A DNA stretch of 58,437 nt from Burkholderiales bacterium (lineage in GTDB: Bacteria > Pseudomonadota > Gammaproteobacteria > Burkholderiales > Burkholderiaceae_C), in NCBI GenBank assembly GCA_026932425.1, contig JAIXKN010000024.1:5001-63437 (forward strand), in the 5' to 3' direction. Position numbers and translations under genes: made by a program. How positions within the stretch are numbered: position 1 is the first letter of the stretch; each line of letters starts with the position of its first letter. This document shows, piece by piece, positions 38,517 to 49,917 of this stretch. The notes below the pieces were generated by a model. It did not search any database. It was not told where the DNA came from and saw only the letters and a list, made by a program, of their open reading frames with translations.

Positions 38517-39110
38517 ATGCTCGACCGGGAGGGCTTCAGGCCCAACGTCGGCATTGTTCTGCTCAATTCCCGGAACCAGGTGTTCTGGGGCAAGCGACTG
38601 CGCACCCACTCCTGGCAGTTTCCGCAAGGCGGCATCAAGCACGGAGAGTCGCCCGAGCAGGCCATGTTCCGCGAACTGCACGAGGAAGTGGGGCTGCGGC
38701 CCGAGCACGTGCAGATCATCGGCCGCACGCGCGACTGGCTGCGCTACGAGGTGCCGGACCACTTCATCCGCAGGGAAGCGCGGGGGCACTACCGGGGCCA
38801 GAAACAGATCTGGTTCCTGCTGCGCATGCTGGGACGCGACAGCGACATGAACCTGCGCGCGACCGACCATCCCGAGTTCGACGCCTGGCGCTGGAACGAG
38901 TACTGGGTGCCGCTGGACGTCGTGATCGAGTTCAAGCGCGGCGTCTACCAGCTCGCGCTCACCGAACTTGCGCGCTTCCTGCCACGGCCGCAGCACCACA
39001 ACCGCTACCTCCGTGCCGGCATGCGGCACCATCAACGCAACGACTTCGGCCTGCAAGAGGAGCGCCGCACGCAGCCCGCGGCCGCGCGCGAGCCCAAGAC
39101 GGGAACCTGA
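38517..39110 (+). CDS. rppH: RNA pyrophosphohydrolase
   Basis: 197-aa Nudix enzyme that removes pyrophosphate from 5'-triphosphorylated mRNAs and starts RNase E-dependent decay. [17 protein letters not shown] is the conserved start; the Nudix box [20 protein letters not shown] continues to VGL with all Glu in place. [12 protein letters not shown] and [16 protein letters not shown] are family motifs. About 20 residues longer than E. coli RppH because of a charged C-terminal tail. The ATG at 38517 rather than upstream in-frame starts, by family alignment. It is the only plus-strand gene between proS and proB. Confidence 0.94.
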   Translation: MLDREGFRPNVGIVLLNSRNQVFWGKRLRTHSWQFPQGGIKHGESPEQAMFRELHEEVGLRPEHVQIIGRTRDWLRYEVPDHFIRREARGHYRGQKQIWFLLRMLGRDSDMNLRATDHPEFDAWRWNEYWVPLDVVIEFKRGVYQLALTELARFLPRPQHHNRYLRAGMRHHQRNDFGLQEERRTQPAAAREPKTGT

Positions 39111-39165
39111 GGAGCGCGGCCGCGCGGCACCCGCCGCTCGTGCTACTTGTACCGCTCGTGCCCCT

Positions 39166-41690
<2,525 letters not shown>

Positions 41691-41704
41691 GGTTCAGTCC
41701 TCCT

Positions 41705-42016
41705 TCAGCCGTCGACCGAGGCGATCTGCAGCTCGGTGTAGTTCTGGCGGTGGCCGCCGTGTCGCTGATAGTGCTTGCGGCGGCGCAGCTTGAAGATGCG
41801 CACCTTGTCGTGCTTGCCGTGCGCCAGGACGGTGGCCTTGACGCTGGCGCCCGCGACCCAGGGCGTGCCCACCTTGAGCTCGGCGCCGTTGCCGACGGCG
41901 AGCACCTGGTCGATCACGATCTCCTGGCCCACGTCCGCAGCAATCTGTTCTACCTTGATCTTTTCGCCGGCAGCGACCTTGTACTGCTTGCCGCCGGTTT
42001 TTATGACCGCGTACAT
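41705..42016 (-). CDS. rplU: 50S ribosomal protein L21
   Basis: 103-aa ribosomal protein binding 23S r[23 protein letters not shown] is the universal start; [20 protein letters not shown] carries the conserved basic rRNA-binding stretch and ends with [14 protein letters not shown]. First gene of rplU-rpmA-obgE-proB. Its long 5' leader contains hairpins (separate entries). Confidence 0.98.
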   Translation of the reverse strand: MYAVIKTGGKQYKVAAGEKIKVEQIAADVGQEIVIDQVLAVGNGAELKVGTPWVAGASVKATVLAHGKHDKVRIFKLRRRKHYQRHGGHRQNYTELQIASVDG

Positions 42017-42039
42017 GTATGCCCTTTCTGGTGTCGATC

Positions 42040-42058
42040 GGCACCGGTTCCCGGTGCC
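42040..42058 (-). other. Perfect hairpin in rplU leader
   Basis: GGCACCGG (42040-42047), TTC, CCGGTGCC (42051-42058): an 8-bp stem 24 nt upstream of the rplU start codon. Its position fits a ribosomal-protein leader that controls L21 translation, but no known leader consensus was recognised. Confidence 0.5.
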
Positions 42059-42211
42059 TCCCCAAGCCGCAGCGCATCGCCCGGCCCGGCCCTCCGCGCT
42101 CCGCCGTCGACGGCATCCATTGCAAGATCAGCAAGATCTGAAAGATCCGCAAGAACGCAAAGTGAAGGCGGCGTGCAGACGGAAAAGCCCTCTATGCTAT
42201 CACAAGACCTT

Positions 42212-42228
42212 CGCACGGGAACCGTGCG
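42212..42228. repeat. Inverted repeat at the putative -35 of rplU
   Basis: CGCACGG (42212-42218), GAA, CCGTGCG (42222-42228): a perfect 7-bp operator-like repeat centred where the rplU -35 would lie (about 17 nt upstream of TAGCAT). Confidence 0.4.
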
Positions 42229-42389
42229 CGGCAACCGCAAGCGCGCCGGCGTCGGGCCCCGCGTCGGCAGCCTCGCAAACCGGCACACTGCGATCGGCTG
42301 CGCCCAGCGCTTCCTATAATGCCCGGCTCACGTTCGGGCCAGCCTTGCATTCCCCTCGCGACGCCGTATCCGCCCCGCCGACCGACCCG

Positions 42390-43331
42390 ATGGCGTCGGA
42401 GATGCGGCAGGTCGACGCCGTCATCGGCGCGCGGCTGAAGTCGCAGGTCGCGCTCATCAACCAGATCTCGACCTACATCGTCAGCGCCGGCGGCAAGCGC
42501 ATCCGCCCGCGCCTGGTGCTGCTCTTCGCGCAGGCACTGGGCTTCGAAGGCCCCGAGCGTTACGAGCTCGCCGCCACCGTCGAGTTCATCCACACCGCAA
42601 CGCTGCTGCACGACGACGTCGTCGACGAGTCCTCGCTGCGCCGCGGCCGCGCGACCTCGAACGCGCTCTTCGGCAACGCGGCCAGCGTGCTCGTCGGCGA
42701 CTTCCTCTATTCGCGCGCGTTTCAGATGATGGTCTCGGTCAACCGCATGCGCGTGCTCGATGTGCTCGCCGACGCGACCAACATCATCGCCGAGGGCGAG
42801 GTCCTGCAGCTGATGAACATGCACGACCCCGACATCTCGGTCGACGACTACCTGCGCGTGATCCGCTACAAGACGGCCAAGCTGTTCGAGGCCAGCGCGC
42901 GCCTCGGCGCCGTGCTCGGCGGCGCCGAGCGCGCGCTGGAGGACAGCTGCGCCGAGTACGGCCAGGCGCTGGGCACGGCCTTCCAGCTCGTCGACGATCT
43001 GCTCGATTACCAGGGCAAGCGCGAGGAACTGGGCAAGAACGTCGGCGACGACCTGCGCGAGGGCAAGCCCACGCTGCCGCTGCTGATCGCGATGCAGCGC
43101 AGCAGCGAGGCCGAACGCCAGTTCGTGCGCAGCGCCATCGAGCACGGCGAGGTCGAGCGCCTGCCGGAGATCATCGAGCTGGTGCAGCGCACCGGCGCCC
43201 TCGACGCCACGCGCGCCGCGGCCGAAGCCGAGGCCGAGCGCGCACGACGTTGCATCGGCGCGCTCCGGCCCTCGCCGGCGCGCGAAGCTCTGTTAGAATT
43301 ATGTGTTCGGGCGGTCAACCGCACGTCATAG
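42390..43331 (+). CDS. ispB: Octaprenyl diphosphate synthase
   Basis: Trans-polyprenyl diphosphate synthase making the side chain of ubiquinone (octaprenyl in betaproteobacteria). The two Asp-rich motifs are LLHDDVVDESSLRRG and LVDDLLDYQG; GGKRIRPRL, VLVGDFLYSRAFQMM and KNVGDDLREGKPTLPLL are conserved. 313 aa from the ATG at 42390; a TTG at 42345 would add 15 residues and match the usual N-terminus length better, so the start is not certain. The last codons contain the promoter of the downstream tRNA-Pro gene. Confidence 0.95.
   Translation: MASEMRQVDAVIGARLKSQVALINQISTYIVSAGGKRIRPRLVLLFAQALGFEGPERYELAATVEFIHTATLLHDDVVDESSLRRGRATSNALFGNAASVLVGDFLYSRAFQMMVSVNRMRVLDVLADATNIIAEGEVLQLMNMHDPDISVDDYLRVIRYKTAKLFEASARLGAVLGGAERALEDSCAEYGQALGTAFQLVDDLLDYQGKREELGKNVGDDLREGKPTLPLLIAMQRSSEAERQFVRSAIEHGEVERLPEIIELVQRTGALDATRAAAEAEAERARRCIGALRPSPAREALLELCVRAVNRTS
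43291..43299 (+). promoter_or_regulatory. Extended -10 promoter of tRNA-Pro
   Basis: TGTTAGAAT inside the 3' end of ispB: an extended -10 (TG-n-TAGAAT). It lies ~100 nt before the mature tRNA, leaving a 5' leader to be removed by RNase P. Confidence 0.5.
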
Positions 43332-43402
43332 AGATCGCGACGGTTTCCTGGCGGCGCAAGGACGGCCCGACTGGCCAGCGGCAAGCGCCCTGGAGCCGGC
43401 AT

Positions 43403-43479
43403 CGGGGTGTAGCTTAGCCTGGTAGAGCGCTACGTTCGGGACGTAGAGGCCGGAGGTTCGAATCCTCTCACCCCGACCA
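43403..43479 (+). tRNA. tRNA-Pro (anticodon CGG)
   Basis: 77-nt cloverleaf with encoded CCA. Acceptor CGGGGTG/CACCCCG, D-arm GCTT-AGCCTGGTA-GAGC, anticodon stem CTACG/CGTAG with loop TTCGGGA (anticodon CGG), T-arm GGAGG-TTCGAAT-CCTCT. Reads CCG, expected to be a major Pro codon at this GC content. Confidence 0.96.
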
Positions 43480-43507
43480 GAAATTTCCTCTTGAATCAAG
43501 GACGTAG

Positions 43508-43535
43508 AAGCCCCTGACACAGGGGCTTTTGTCTT
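43508..43535 (+). terminator. Rho-independent terminator after tRNA-Pro
   Basis: AAGCCCCTG (43508-43516), ACA, CAGGGGCTT (43520-43528), then TTGTCTT. A perfect 9-bp stem followed by a U-rich run 28 nt after the tRNA end. Confidence 0.8.
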
Positions 43536-43572
43536 TCTGGCTCGACTTGGCAGCAAGGGAAGGAGGGCCGGC

Positions 43573-44217
43573 ATGAATCGGCGAACCACGCTCGTGATCT
43601 TCGACCACGAAGGAACGCTGGTCGATTTCCAGTGGCGGCTCGAGGAGGCCGAGGCTGAACTGCGCGCCGCCTACGCGGCACTGGGATACGGCACGAGCGG
43701 GAGCTACGCGGAGCTGTGGAACGCCGCGGCGCGGGTGGCTGTCGACCCCGAAGCGCTGGCACGGCTGCGCATCGTCCTGACGCCGATCTACGACCGCTGG
43801 GACGCCGACGCGCTGCAGCGCTGGTCGCTGCGCCCCGGTGCCGCGGCGGTGCTCGAACGCCTGGGCGCTGCGGGCACCCGATGCGCGCTCGTCAGCAACT
43901 GCGGACGCCAGGCGGTGAGCGGGCTGCTGGGCCGCTTCGGAATCGAACACTGGCTTGGGCAGACGGTCTGTCGCGAGGACGTGCGCTTCCTGAAACCGGA
44001 CCCCGAAGGCATCCGGCGCGTGCTCGAGGCCATCGGCACCGAGCTGCAGCAGGCGCTCTTCGTCGGCGACAGCCTCACCGACGTCCGCGCCGCACGCGCC
44101 GCAGGCGTGCGCGTGGCGATCATCCGCGGCGGCGAATGCGACGAGGCCGACTTCGCCGCGTTGCCGCCGGACCACTGGATCTCGCGGCTGGAGGAAGTCG
44201 AGGCGCTGATCGCGTGA
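43573..44217 (+). CDS. HAD-superfamily phosphatase (Gph-like) with D-x-E motif I
   Basis: 214-aa haloacid dehalogenase-type hydrolase resembling phosphoglycolate phosphatase. Motif I is IFDHEGTLVD: nucleophile Asp11 is kept but the usual second Asp (acid/base) is Glu13. Motif II is ALVSNCG (Ser), motif III FLKPDPEG (Lys), motif IV FVGDSLTDVRAA (two Asp). A helical cap domain at ~residues 20-85. The substrate is unknown. The gene follows the tRNA-Pro terminator by ~40 nt. Confidence 0.85.
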   Translation: MNRRTTLVIFDHEGTLVDFQWRLEEAEAELRAAYAALGYGTSGSYAELWNAAARVAVDPEALARLRIVLTPIYDRWDADALQRWSLRPGAAAVLERLGAAGTRCALVSNCGRQAVSGLLGRFGIEHWLGQTVCREDVRFLKPDPEGIRRVLEAIGTELQQALFVGDSLTDVRAARAAGVRVAIIRGGECDEADFAALPPDHWISRLEEVEALIA

Positions 44218-44316
44218 CAATCCGGCGCCGGCGCTGAAGCCGGTGTCGGCCGCGATCGGCAGGCACTGGCTGTCGCGCCTGCGCCACGCCGCCGCAGTTG
44301 TAAGCGCTTGTGCAAT

Positions 44317-44332
44317 AGGCACGAGTCGTGCT
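44317..44332 (+). promoter_or_regulatory. Candidate sigma-54 promoter upstream of pilB
   Basis: AGGCACGAGTCGTGCT: GG at 44318-44319 and GC at 44330-44331 are separated by exactly 10 bases, the required -24/-12 spacing, and GGCACG matches the -24 consensus. It predicts a start near 44343, about 72 nt before pilB. The same bases form a palindrome GCACGA-G-TCGTGC, so a protein operator is the alternative. Confidence 0.45.
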
Positions 44333-44414
44333 TATGCAGCGTTTACAGCCCCAGGTGGATAGGCGATCATCGTTCAATCACTGTTGACTCCCACGCGCCG
44401 CACGACCCCAGCCG

Positions 44415-46139
44415 ATGGCCGCTGAAACGACGATCGACTCCGCCCCGAACGCCCTCTCGGGCGTGGCCCGCGTGCTCGTCAACGCCGGCAAGATCTCGGG
44501 CAAGTCCGCCGAGGACCTGCTGAAGTCGGCGCGCGAGCGCAAGACCAGCTTCTCGTCGGCGGCGGTGGCCGCCGGCGCGGTGTCGGCCCGCGACCTGGCC
44601 CACACGCTGTCGCAGGCGCTGGCGCTGCCGCTGCTGGACCTGGACGCCGTCGACCTGCAGAAGGTGCCGAGGAACGTCATCGACGCGCGGACGGCGACGC
44701 AGTACCAGCTGCTGGTGCTGGGCAAGCGCGGCAGCCGCCTGTTCGTCGCAACCGCCGACCCGACCGACCGCGAGGCGGCCGAGCGCGTCAAGTTCGCGAC
44801 TCAGCTCAGCCCCGAATGGGTGATCGTCGAGCAGGACAAGCTCACCCGCGTCATCGAGGCGCAGACGGCCAGCGCGGCCGAGCAGCTCGAGTCGATCGCC
44901 AACGGCGACTTCGACTTCGACGTCACCGAGGAAGACAGCGCGGCCGCGGAGTCGCAGGACATCGCCACCGAGGTCGAGGACGCGCCGGTCGTGCGCTTCC
45001 TGCAGAAGATGCTGGTCGACGCGATCAACATGCGCGCCTCGGACCTGCACTTCGAGCCCTACGAGTACACCTACCGCGTGCGCTTTCGCATCGACGGCGA
45101 GCTGCGCGAGATCACGCAGCCGCCCATTGCGATCAAGGAGAAGCTGGCCTCGCGCATCAAGGTCATCTCGCGCATGGACATCGCCGAGAAGCGGGTCCCG
45201 CAGGACGGCCGGATGAAGCTCAAGTTCGGCAGCAAGGCGATCGACTTCCGCGTCAGCACGCTGCCCACGCTCTTCGGCGAGAAGGTCGTGATCCGGATCC
45301 TGGACCCATCCAGCGCCAAGCTCGGCATCGACGCGCTCGGCTACGAGAAGGCCGAGAAGGAGCGGCTGCTCAACGCGGTCCACCGGCCCTACGGGATGAT
45401 CCTCGTCACCGGCCCGACCGGCAGCGGCAAGACGGTGTCGCTCTACACCTGCCTGAACCTGCTGAACCAGCCGGGGGTGAACATTTCGACGGTCGAGGAC
45501 CCGGCGGAAATCAACCTGCCCGGAATCAACCAGGTCAACGTCAACGACCGCGCCGGCCTGACCTTCGCCGCGGCGCTGCGCTCGTTCCTGCGCCAGGACC
45601 CGGACATCATCATGGTCGGCGAGATCCGGGACCTCGAGACCGCCGACATCGCGATCAAGGCCGCACAGACCGGGCACCTCGTGATGTCGACGCTGCACAC
45701 CAACGACGCGCCGACGACGCTCACGCGGCTGCTGAACATGGGCGTGCCGGCTTTCAACATCGCCTCGAGCGTGCTGCTGATCACGGCGCAGCGCCTGGCG
45801 CGGCGCCTGTGCGAGAACTGCAAGGCGCCGGCCGAGTATCCGCGCGAGGCGCTGCTCAAGGCGGGCTTCGCCGAGGCCGATATCGACGGCAGCTGGAAGC
45901 CCTACCGCGCCGTCGGCTGTTCCGCGTGCAACAACGGCTACAAGGGGCGCGTGGGCCTGTACCAGGTGATGCCGATCAGCGAGGAGATCCAACGCATCAT
46001 CCTGTCCGAAGGCACCGCGCTCGACATCGCCAAGCAGGCACAGAAGGACGGCGTGCGCGACCTGCGGCAGTCGGGCCTGGTGAAGGTCCGTGCCGGCATC
46101 ACGACGCTCGAGGAAGTGATCACCGTCACCAACGAATAG
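44415..46139 (+). CDS. pilB: Type IV pilus assembly ATPase PilB
   Basis: 574-aa hexameric secretion-type ATPase powering pilus extension. N-terminal GSPII_E N domain (~residues 45-165), then the ATPase: ASDLHFEPYEYTYRVRFRID, Walker A GPTGSGKTVSLYT, Asp box DPAEINLPGINQVNVN, Walker B DPDIIMVGEIRDLETADIA, His box TGHLVMSTLHTNDAP. A four-Cys zinc site is present (RLCENCKAP and VGCSACNNGYKGR), typical of PilB. First gene of pilB-pilC-pilD; a sigma-54-like element lies upstream. Confidence 0.97.
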   Translation: MAAETTIDSAPNALSGVARVLVNAGKISGKSAEDLLKSARERKTSFSSAAVAAGAVSARDLAHTLSQALALPLLDLDAVDLQKVPRNVIDARTATQYQLLVLGKRGSRLFVATADPTDREAAERVKFATQLSPEWVIVEQDKLTRVIEAQTASAAEQLESIANGDFDFDVTEEDSAAAESQDIATEVEDAPVVRFLQKMLVDAINMRASDLHFEPYEYTYRVRFRIDGELREITQPPIAIKEKLASRIKVISRMDIAEKRVPQDGRMKLKFGSKAIDFRVSTLPTLFGEKVVIRILDPSSAKLGIDALGYEKAEKERLLNAVHRPYGMILVTGPTGSGKTVSLYTCLNLLNQPGVNISTVEDPAEINLPGINQVNVNDRAGLTFAAALRSFLRQDPDIIMVGEIRDLETADIAIKAAQTGHLVMSTLHTNDAPTTLTRLLNMGVPAFNIASSVLLITAQRLARRLCENCKAPAEYPREALLKAGFAEADIDGSWKPYRAVGCSACNNGYKGRVGLYQVMPISEEIQRIILSEGTALDIAKQAQKDGVRDLRQSGLVKVRAGITTLEEVITVTNE

Positions 46140-46209
46140 GAACAGTACCGGGGCCTGGCAGGGCCGGCGACAGCGCCGGCCGCGTGCGCAGCCCCCGGTC
46201 GGAGACCGC

Positions 46210-47430
46210 ATGGCAACTGCAGCAGCCGCGAAGAGCCCGAAGGATTTCGTCTTCGAGTGGGAGGGCAAGGACCGCAACGGCAAGGTCGTGCGCGGCGAGC
46301 TGCGCGCGGGCGGCGAGGCGCAGGTCAACGCGAGCCTGCGACGCCAGGGCATCCTGATCACGAAGGTGAAGAAGCGCCGCACCGCCGGCGGGCGCAGCAT
46401 CAAGCAGAAGGACATCGCGATCTTCACGCGCCAGCTGGCGACGATGATGAAGGCCGGCGTGCCCCTGCTGCAGGCCTTCGACATCGTCGGCCGCGGCAGC
46501 ACGAATCCCCGCCTGACCAAGCTGCTCAACGACATCCGCTCCGACGTCGAGACCGGCACCAGCCTCTCGGCGGCCTTCCGCAAGCATCCGCTGTACTTCG
46601 ACAGCCTCTACTGCAACCTGGTCGAGGCCGGCGAGGCCGGCGGCATCCTGGAGGCGCTGCTCGACCGGCTGGCGATCTACCAGGAGAAGACGCTGGCGAT
46701 CAAGGCCAAGATCAAGTCGGCGCTGATGTACCCGATCGCGGTGCTCGTCGTCGCCTTCGTCGTCGTCACGGTCATCATGATCTTCGTGATTCCGGCCTTC
46801 AAGGAGGTCTTCACCTCCTTCGGCGGCGAGCTGCCGGCGCCCACGCAGCTCGTGATCGCGATGTCGGAGTTCTTCGTCGCGTACTGGTGGGCGATCTTCG
46901 GCTTCCTCTTCGGCGGCCTCTACTTCTTCTTCCAGGCCTGGAAGCGCTCGGAGAAGATGCAGGTGGCGATGGACCGGCTGCTGCTGAAGGTGCCGGTGTT
47001 CGGCGACCTCATCAACAAGTCGGTGATCGCGCGCTGGACGCGCACGCTCTCGACCATGTTCGCAGCCGGCGTGCCGCTGGTGGAAGCGCTGGATTCGGTC
47101 GGCGGCGCCGCGGGCAACGCGGTCTACCAGATCGCGACCGAGAAGATCCAGAAGGACGTCGCCACCGGCACCGCGCTCACCACCGCGATGACCTCCACCG
47201 GCGTGTTCCCGGTGATGGTGCTGCAGATGGCGTCGATCGGCGAGGAGTCGGGCTCGCTGGACCACATGCTGGCCAAGGCGGCCGAGTTCTACGAGGACGA
47301 GGTCGACGAGATGGTGAAGGGCCTCTCCAGCCTGATGGAGCCCTTCATCATCGTCATCCTGGGCGTGGTGATCGGCGGCATCGTGGTCTCGATGTACCTG
47401 CCGATCTTCAAGCTCGGCGCGGTGGTCTGA
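46210..47430 (+). CDS. pilC: Type IV pilus inner-membrane platform protein PilC
   Basis: 406-aa GspF/PilC-family protein with two repeated GSPII_F domains. The N-terminal motif IAIFTRQLATMMKAGVPLLQ and its second copy VIARWTRTLSTMFAAGVPLV mark them; three membrane segments (YPIAVLVVAFVVVTVIMIFV, WWAIFGFLFGGLYFFF and PFIIVILGVVIGGIVVSMYL). It couples PilB to the pilus base. Starts 70 nt after pilB, 12 nt before pilD. Confidence 0.96.
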   Translation: MATAAAAKSPKDFVFEWEGKDRNGKVVRGELRAGGEAQVNASLRRQGILITKVKKRRTAGGRSIKQKDIAIFTRQLATMMKAGVPLLQAFDIVGRGSTNPRLTKLLNDIRSDVETGTSLSAAFRKHPLYFDSLYCNLVEAGEAGGILEALLDRLAIYQEKTLAIKAKIKSALMYPIAVLVVAFVVVTVIMIFVIPAFKEVFTSFGGELPAPTQLVIAMSEFFVAYWWAIFGFLFGGLYFFFQAWKRSEKMQVAMDRLLLKVPVFGDLINKSVIARWTRTLSTMFAAGVPLVEALDSVGGAAGNAVYQIATEKIQKDVATGTALTTAMTSTGVFPVMVLQMASIGEESGSLDHMLAKAAEFYEDEVDEMVKGLSSLMEPFIIVILGVVIGGIVVSMYLPIFKLGAVV

Positions 47431-47442
47431 ACCGGACCGCCC

Positions 47443-48378
47443 GTGATCGACCCGGCGCTCACCGAACTGCTCCTCTCGCCCTGGGCCCTCGGCATCCTGG
47501 GCCTGCTCGTCGGCAGTTTCCTCAACGTCGTCATCCACCGCCTGCCGCTCATGCTCGAGCGGCAGTGGTGGTCCGACGTCGTCGCCCAGTTGCGCGACCG
47601 CGACTCCTTTCGCCGCACCTTCGCAGCCGAAGCACCGCCGGGGCTCGACCAGGCCGCCGGCGCCTTGCGGCGCACGCTGGCGGCACTCGGCCCGCTGTCG
47701 CTGACACGGCCGGGATCGCACTGCCCCTCGTGCAGCCACCGCATCCGTTGGCACGAGAACATCCCGCTGCTGTCCTGGTTGCGCCTGCGCGGGCGCTGCT
47801 CGGCCTGCGGTGTCCGCATCGCGATGCGCTACCCGCTGGTGGAACTCGCCACCGGACTGCTTTTCGCTGCCGTCGCCTGGCGCAGCGGCGGCGAGCCGGT
47901 GGCGCTGCTGTACTGCGTTCTCGTCGCCGGCCTGATCGCGCTGGCGATGATCGACTGGGACACCACCGTGCTGCCCGACGCCATCACGCTGCCGCTGCTG
48001 TGGACCGGCCTGGTCGCCGCGGTGCTGGGCTGGCTACCCACGGTGACGCCCTCGGCCGCGCTCTGGGGCGCCGTCGCCGGCTATCTCTCGCTGTGGTCGG
48101 TCTACTGGCTCTTCAAGCTCACCACCGGCAAGGAAGGGATGGGTTTCGGCGACTTCAAGCTGCTCGCGGCCCTGGGTGCCTGGCTGGGGTGGCAGGCCAT
48201 CCTGCCGATCGTTCTCATGGCCTCGGTCATCGGCGCCGTCGTCGGGCTGCTGATGAAGATGCTCGGCACCCTGCGCGAAGGCCGCTTCGTCCCCTTCGGG
48301 CCCTTTCTGGCCGGCGGCGGGCTGGCGGTGCTGCTGCTCGGCCTGCCCACCGTGCTGGGCTGGATCGGCTGGTCCTGA
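47443..48378 (+). CDS. pilD: Type IV prepilin peptidase PilD
   Basis: 311-aa bifunctional membrane aspartic protease and N-methyltransferase that processes prepilins and pseudopilins. A cytoplasmic four-Cys zinc loop ([17 protein letters not shown] and [11 protein letters not shown]), active-site Asp in [12 protein letters not shown] and in [19 protein letters not shown] (GxGD), and about seven membrane segments. The insertion between segment 1 and the zinc loop (~residues 40-85) is longer than in P. aeruginosa PilD. The start is GTG at 47443. Confidence 0.95.
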   Translation: MIDPALTELLLSPWALGILGLLVGSFLNVVIHRLPLMLERQWWSDVVAQLRDRDSFRRTFAAEAPPGLDQAAGALRRTLAALGPLSLTRPGSHCPSCSHRIRWHENIPLLSWLRLRGRCSACGVRIAMRYPLVELATGLLFAAVAWRSGGEPVALLYCVLVAGLIALAMIDWDTTVLPDAITLPLLWTGLVAAVLGWLPTVTPSAALWGAVAGYLSLWSVYWLFKLTTGKEGMGFGDFKLLAALGAWLGWQAILPIVLMASVIGAVVGLLMKMLGTLREGRFVPFGPFLAGGGLAVLLLGLPTVLGWIGWS

Positions 48379-48409
48379 ACCCGACCTGCGCGTCGACCGC
48401 CCCAGTGCG

Positions 48410-49015
48410 ATGAATCCCGGGCGCGTGCGCAGCATCGGTCTGACCGGTGGCATCGGCAGCGGCAAGAGTACGGTTGCGGCGCTGCTCGTCAGGCACGGTG
48501 CGGCGCTCGTCGACACCGACGCCATCGCACGCGCGCTGACCCTGCCCGGCGGCGCCGCGATCGCCGCCATCGCCGACACCTTCGGTGCGGCGATGATCGG
48601 CGCCGACGGTGCGCTGGACCGCGAGCGCATGCGCCAGCAGGTGTTTGCCGACCCTGCGGCCAAGGCGCGGCTGGAGGCCATCCTGCACCCGCTGATCGCC
48701 GCGCAGGCCGAGCGCGAAGCGGAGGCTGCGGGCGCTCGCATCGTCGTCTTCGACGTGCCGCTGCTGGCCGAATCGACACGCTGGCGCGCGCGCGTCGACC
48801 GCATCCTCGTCGTCGACTGCGAGGAGGACACGCAACGCCGCCGCGTGATGCAGCGCTCGGGCTGGAGCGACGCGGCGGTGCGCGCGGTGATCGCGCAGCA
48901 GGCCGGACGTGCCGCGCGCCGCGCGATCGCCGACGCCGTGATCTACAACGACGGCTTGTCGCCTCCCGAACTGGCGCACGAGGTGCGCGCGCTGTGGGAG
49001 CGCTGGGCGTGCTAG
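48410..49015 (+). CDS. coaE: Dephospho-CoA kinase
   Basis: 201-aa enzyme catalysing the last step of CoA synthesis. P-loop [27 protein letters not shown] for substrate binding, and [10 protein letters not shown] and [20 protein letters not shown] forming the lid/CoA site. Gene order pilD-coaE-zapD-yacG is conserved from Neisseria to Pseudomonas. 31 nt after pilD. Confidence 0.96.
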   Translation: MNPGRVRSIGLTGGIGSGKSTVAALLVRHGAALVDTDAIARALTLPGGAAIAAIADTFGAAMIGADGALDRERMRQQVFADPAAKARLEAILHPLIAAQAEREAEAAGARIVVFDVPLLAESTRWRARVDRILVVDCEEDTQRRRVMQRSGWSDAAVRAVIAQQAGRAARRAIADAVIYNDGLSPPELAHEVRALWERWAC

Positions 49016-49115
49016 CGGCGCGGGGTCCATCGCCGGCACAGGCTGCGCGCCGCGCGGCGAACGAGGAAGGCGCCGACGCTGTGGAACAATGCCGCGCAGC
49101 TTGCCGGGCGCGCCC

Positions 49116-49871
49116 GTGATCCTCTACGAATACCCGTTCCACGAAGGCATCCGCACGATGCTGCGGCTCGAGCACTTGTTCGACCGCCTGGCGCAGCTCA
49201 TGCCGCGCGACGCGCCGGTGGACCATCATTTCGCCTTGGCGACGATCTTCGAGATCATGGACGTCGCCGCGCGCGCCGACCTCAAGGCCGACTTGCTGAA
49301 GGAACTGGAGCGCCACCGCGGTCAGCTGGTGGGCTATCGCGGCAACCCGGCGATCTCGGAAGCCATGCTCGACGAGGTCGTCGGCCGCGTCGAACGCGCC
49401 CACGACGGCCTCAACCGCCTGCAAGGCAAGGCCGGCCAGGCGCTGGCGGGCAACGAGTGGCTGATGAGCATCCGCAGCCGCATCAACATCCCCGGCGGCA
49501 CCTGCGGCTTCGACCTCCCCTCCTACTACGCCTGGCAACAGCGCGCGCCCGAGCAACGCCGCGCCGACCTCGCCGGCTGGACCTCGACGCTGATGCCGCT
49601 GGCCTCGGCGCTCTACACGCTGCTGAGCCTGCTGCGCGAGAGCGGGACGCCGCAACGCATGATGGCCGCTGCCGGCCAGTACCAGCAAACGCTGCCGCAG
49701 AACAAGACCTATCAGCTGCTGCGCCTGCGCATGGACGGGGAGGACGGCCTCGTTCCGGAGATCAGCGGCCACCGGCTGCTCGTCTCGGTGCGCATGATGC
49801 GCGCCGACGCCGAAGGACGATTGCGCCCGGCCGCGGTCGACGTACCATTCGAACTCACTCTGTGCAACTGA
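49116..49871 (+). CDS. zapD: Cell division protein ZapD
   Basis: 251-aa cytoplasmic protein (DUF1342) that bundles FtsZ filaments in the Z-ring. VILYEYPFHEGIRTMLRLEH is the conserved N-terminus, and SIRSRINIPGGTCGFDLPSY the family core. I take the GTG at 49116 because the conserved part begins there; an in-frame ATG at 49089 would add nine unconserved residues (MPRSLPGAP) and cannot be excluded. Confidence 0.93.
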   Translation: MILYEYPFHEGIRTMLRLEHLFDRLAQLMPRDAPVDHHFALATIFEIMDVAARADLKADLLKELERHRGQLVGYRGNPAISEAMLDEVVGRVERAHDGLNRLQGKAGQALAGNEWLMSIRSRINIPGGTCGFDLPSYYAWQQRAPEQRRADLAGWTSTLMPLASALYTLLSLLRESGTPQRMMAAAGQYQQTLPQNKTYQLLRLRMDGEDGLVPEISGHRLLVSVRMMRADAEGRLRPAAVDVPFELTLCN

Positions 49872-49917
49872 GCGCTTCCTGGGTCCGGCCTCGAAGCGTC
49901 CGCATGCGCGCCGCACC

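Larger units (their letters stand above)
42017..42389. promoter_or_regulatory. Divergent promoter and leader region of rplU and ispB
   Basis: ~370 nt between two divergent starts. For rplU (minus) TAGCAT at 42199-42194 is a possible -10, implying a ~170-nt leader. That leader holds three GATCTT copies (plus-strand AAGATC words at 42124-42146), and the hairpin at 42040-42058. For ispB (plus) TATAAT at 42315-42320 is a perfect -10 with no clear -35. Nothing coding is seen. Confidence 0.5.

Noticed and set aside
44309-44337. Sigma-70 promoter TTGTGC-N17-TTATGC upstream of pilB
   Set aside because: Both hexamers are weak; the sigma-54-type element in the same place has exact spacing. Kept only as an alternative.
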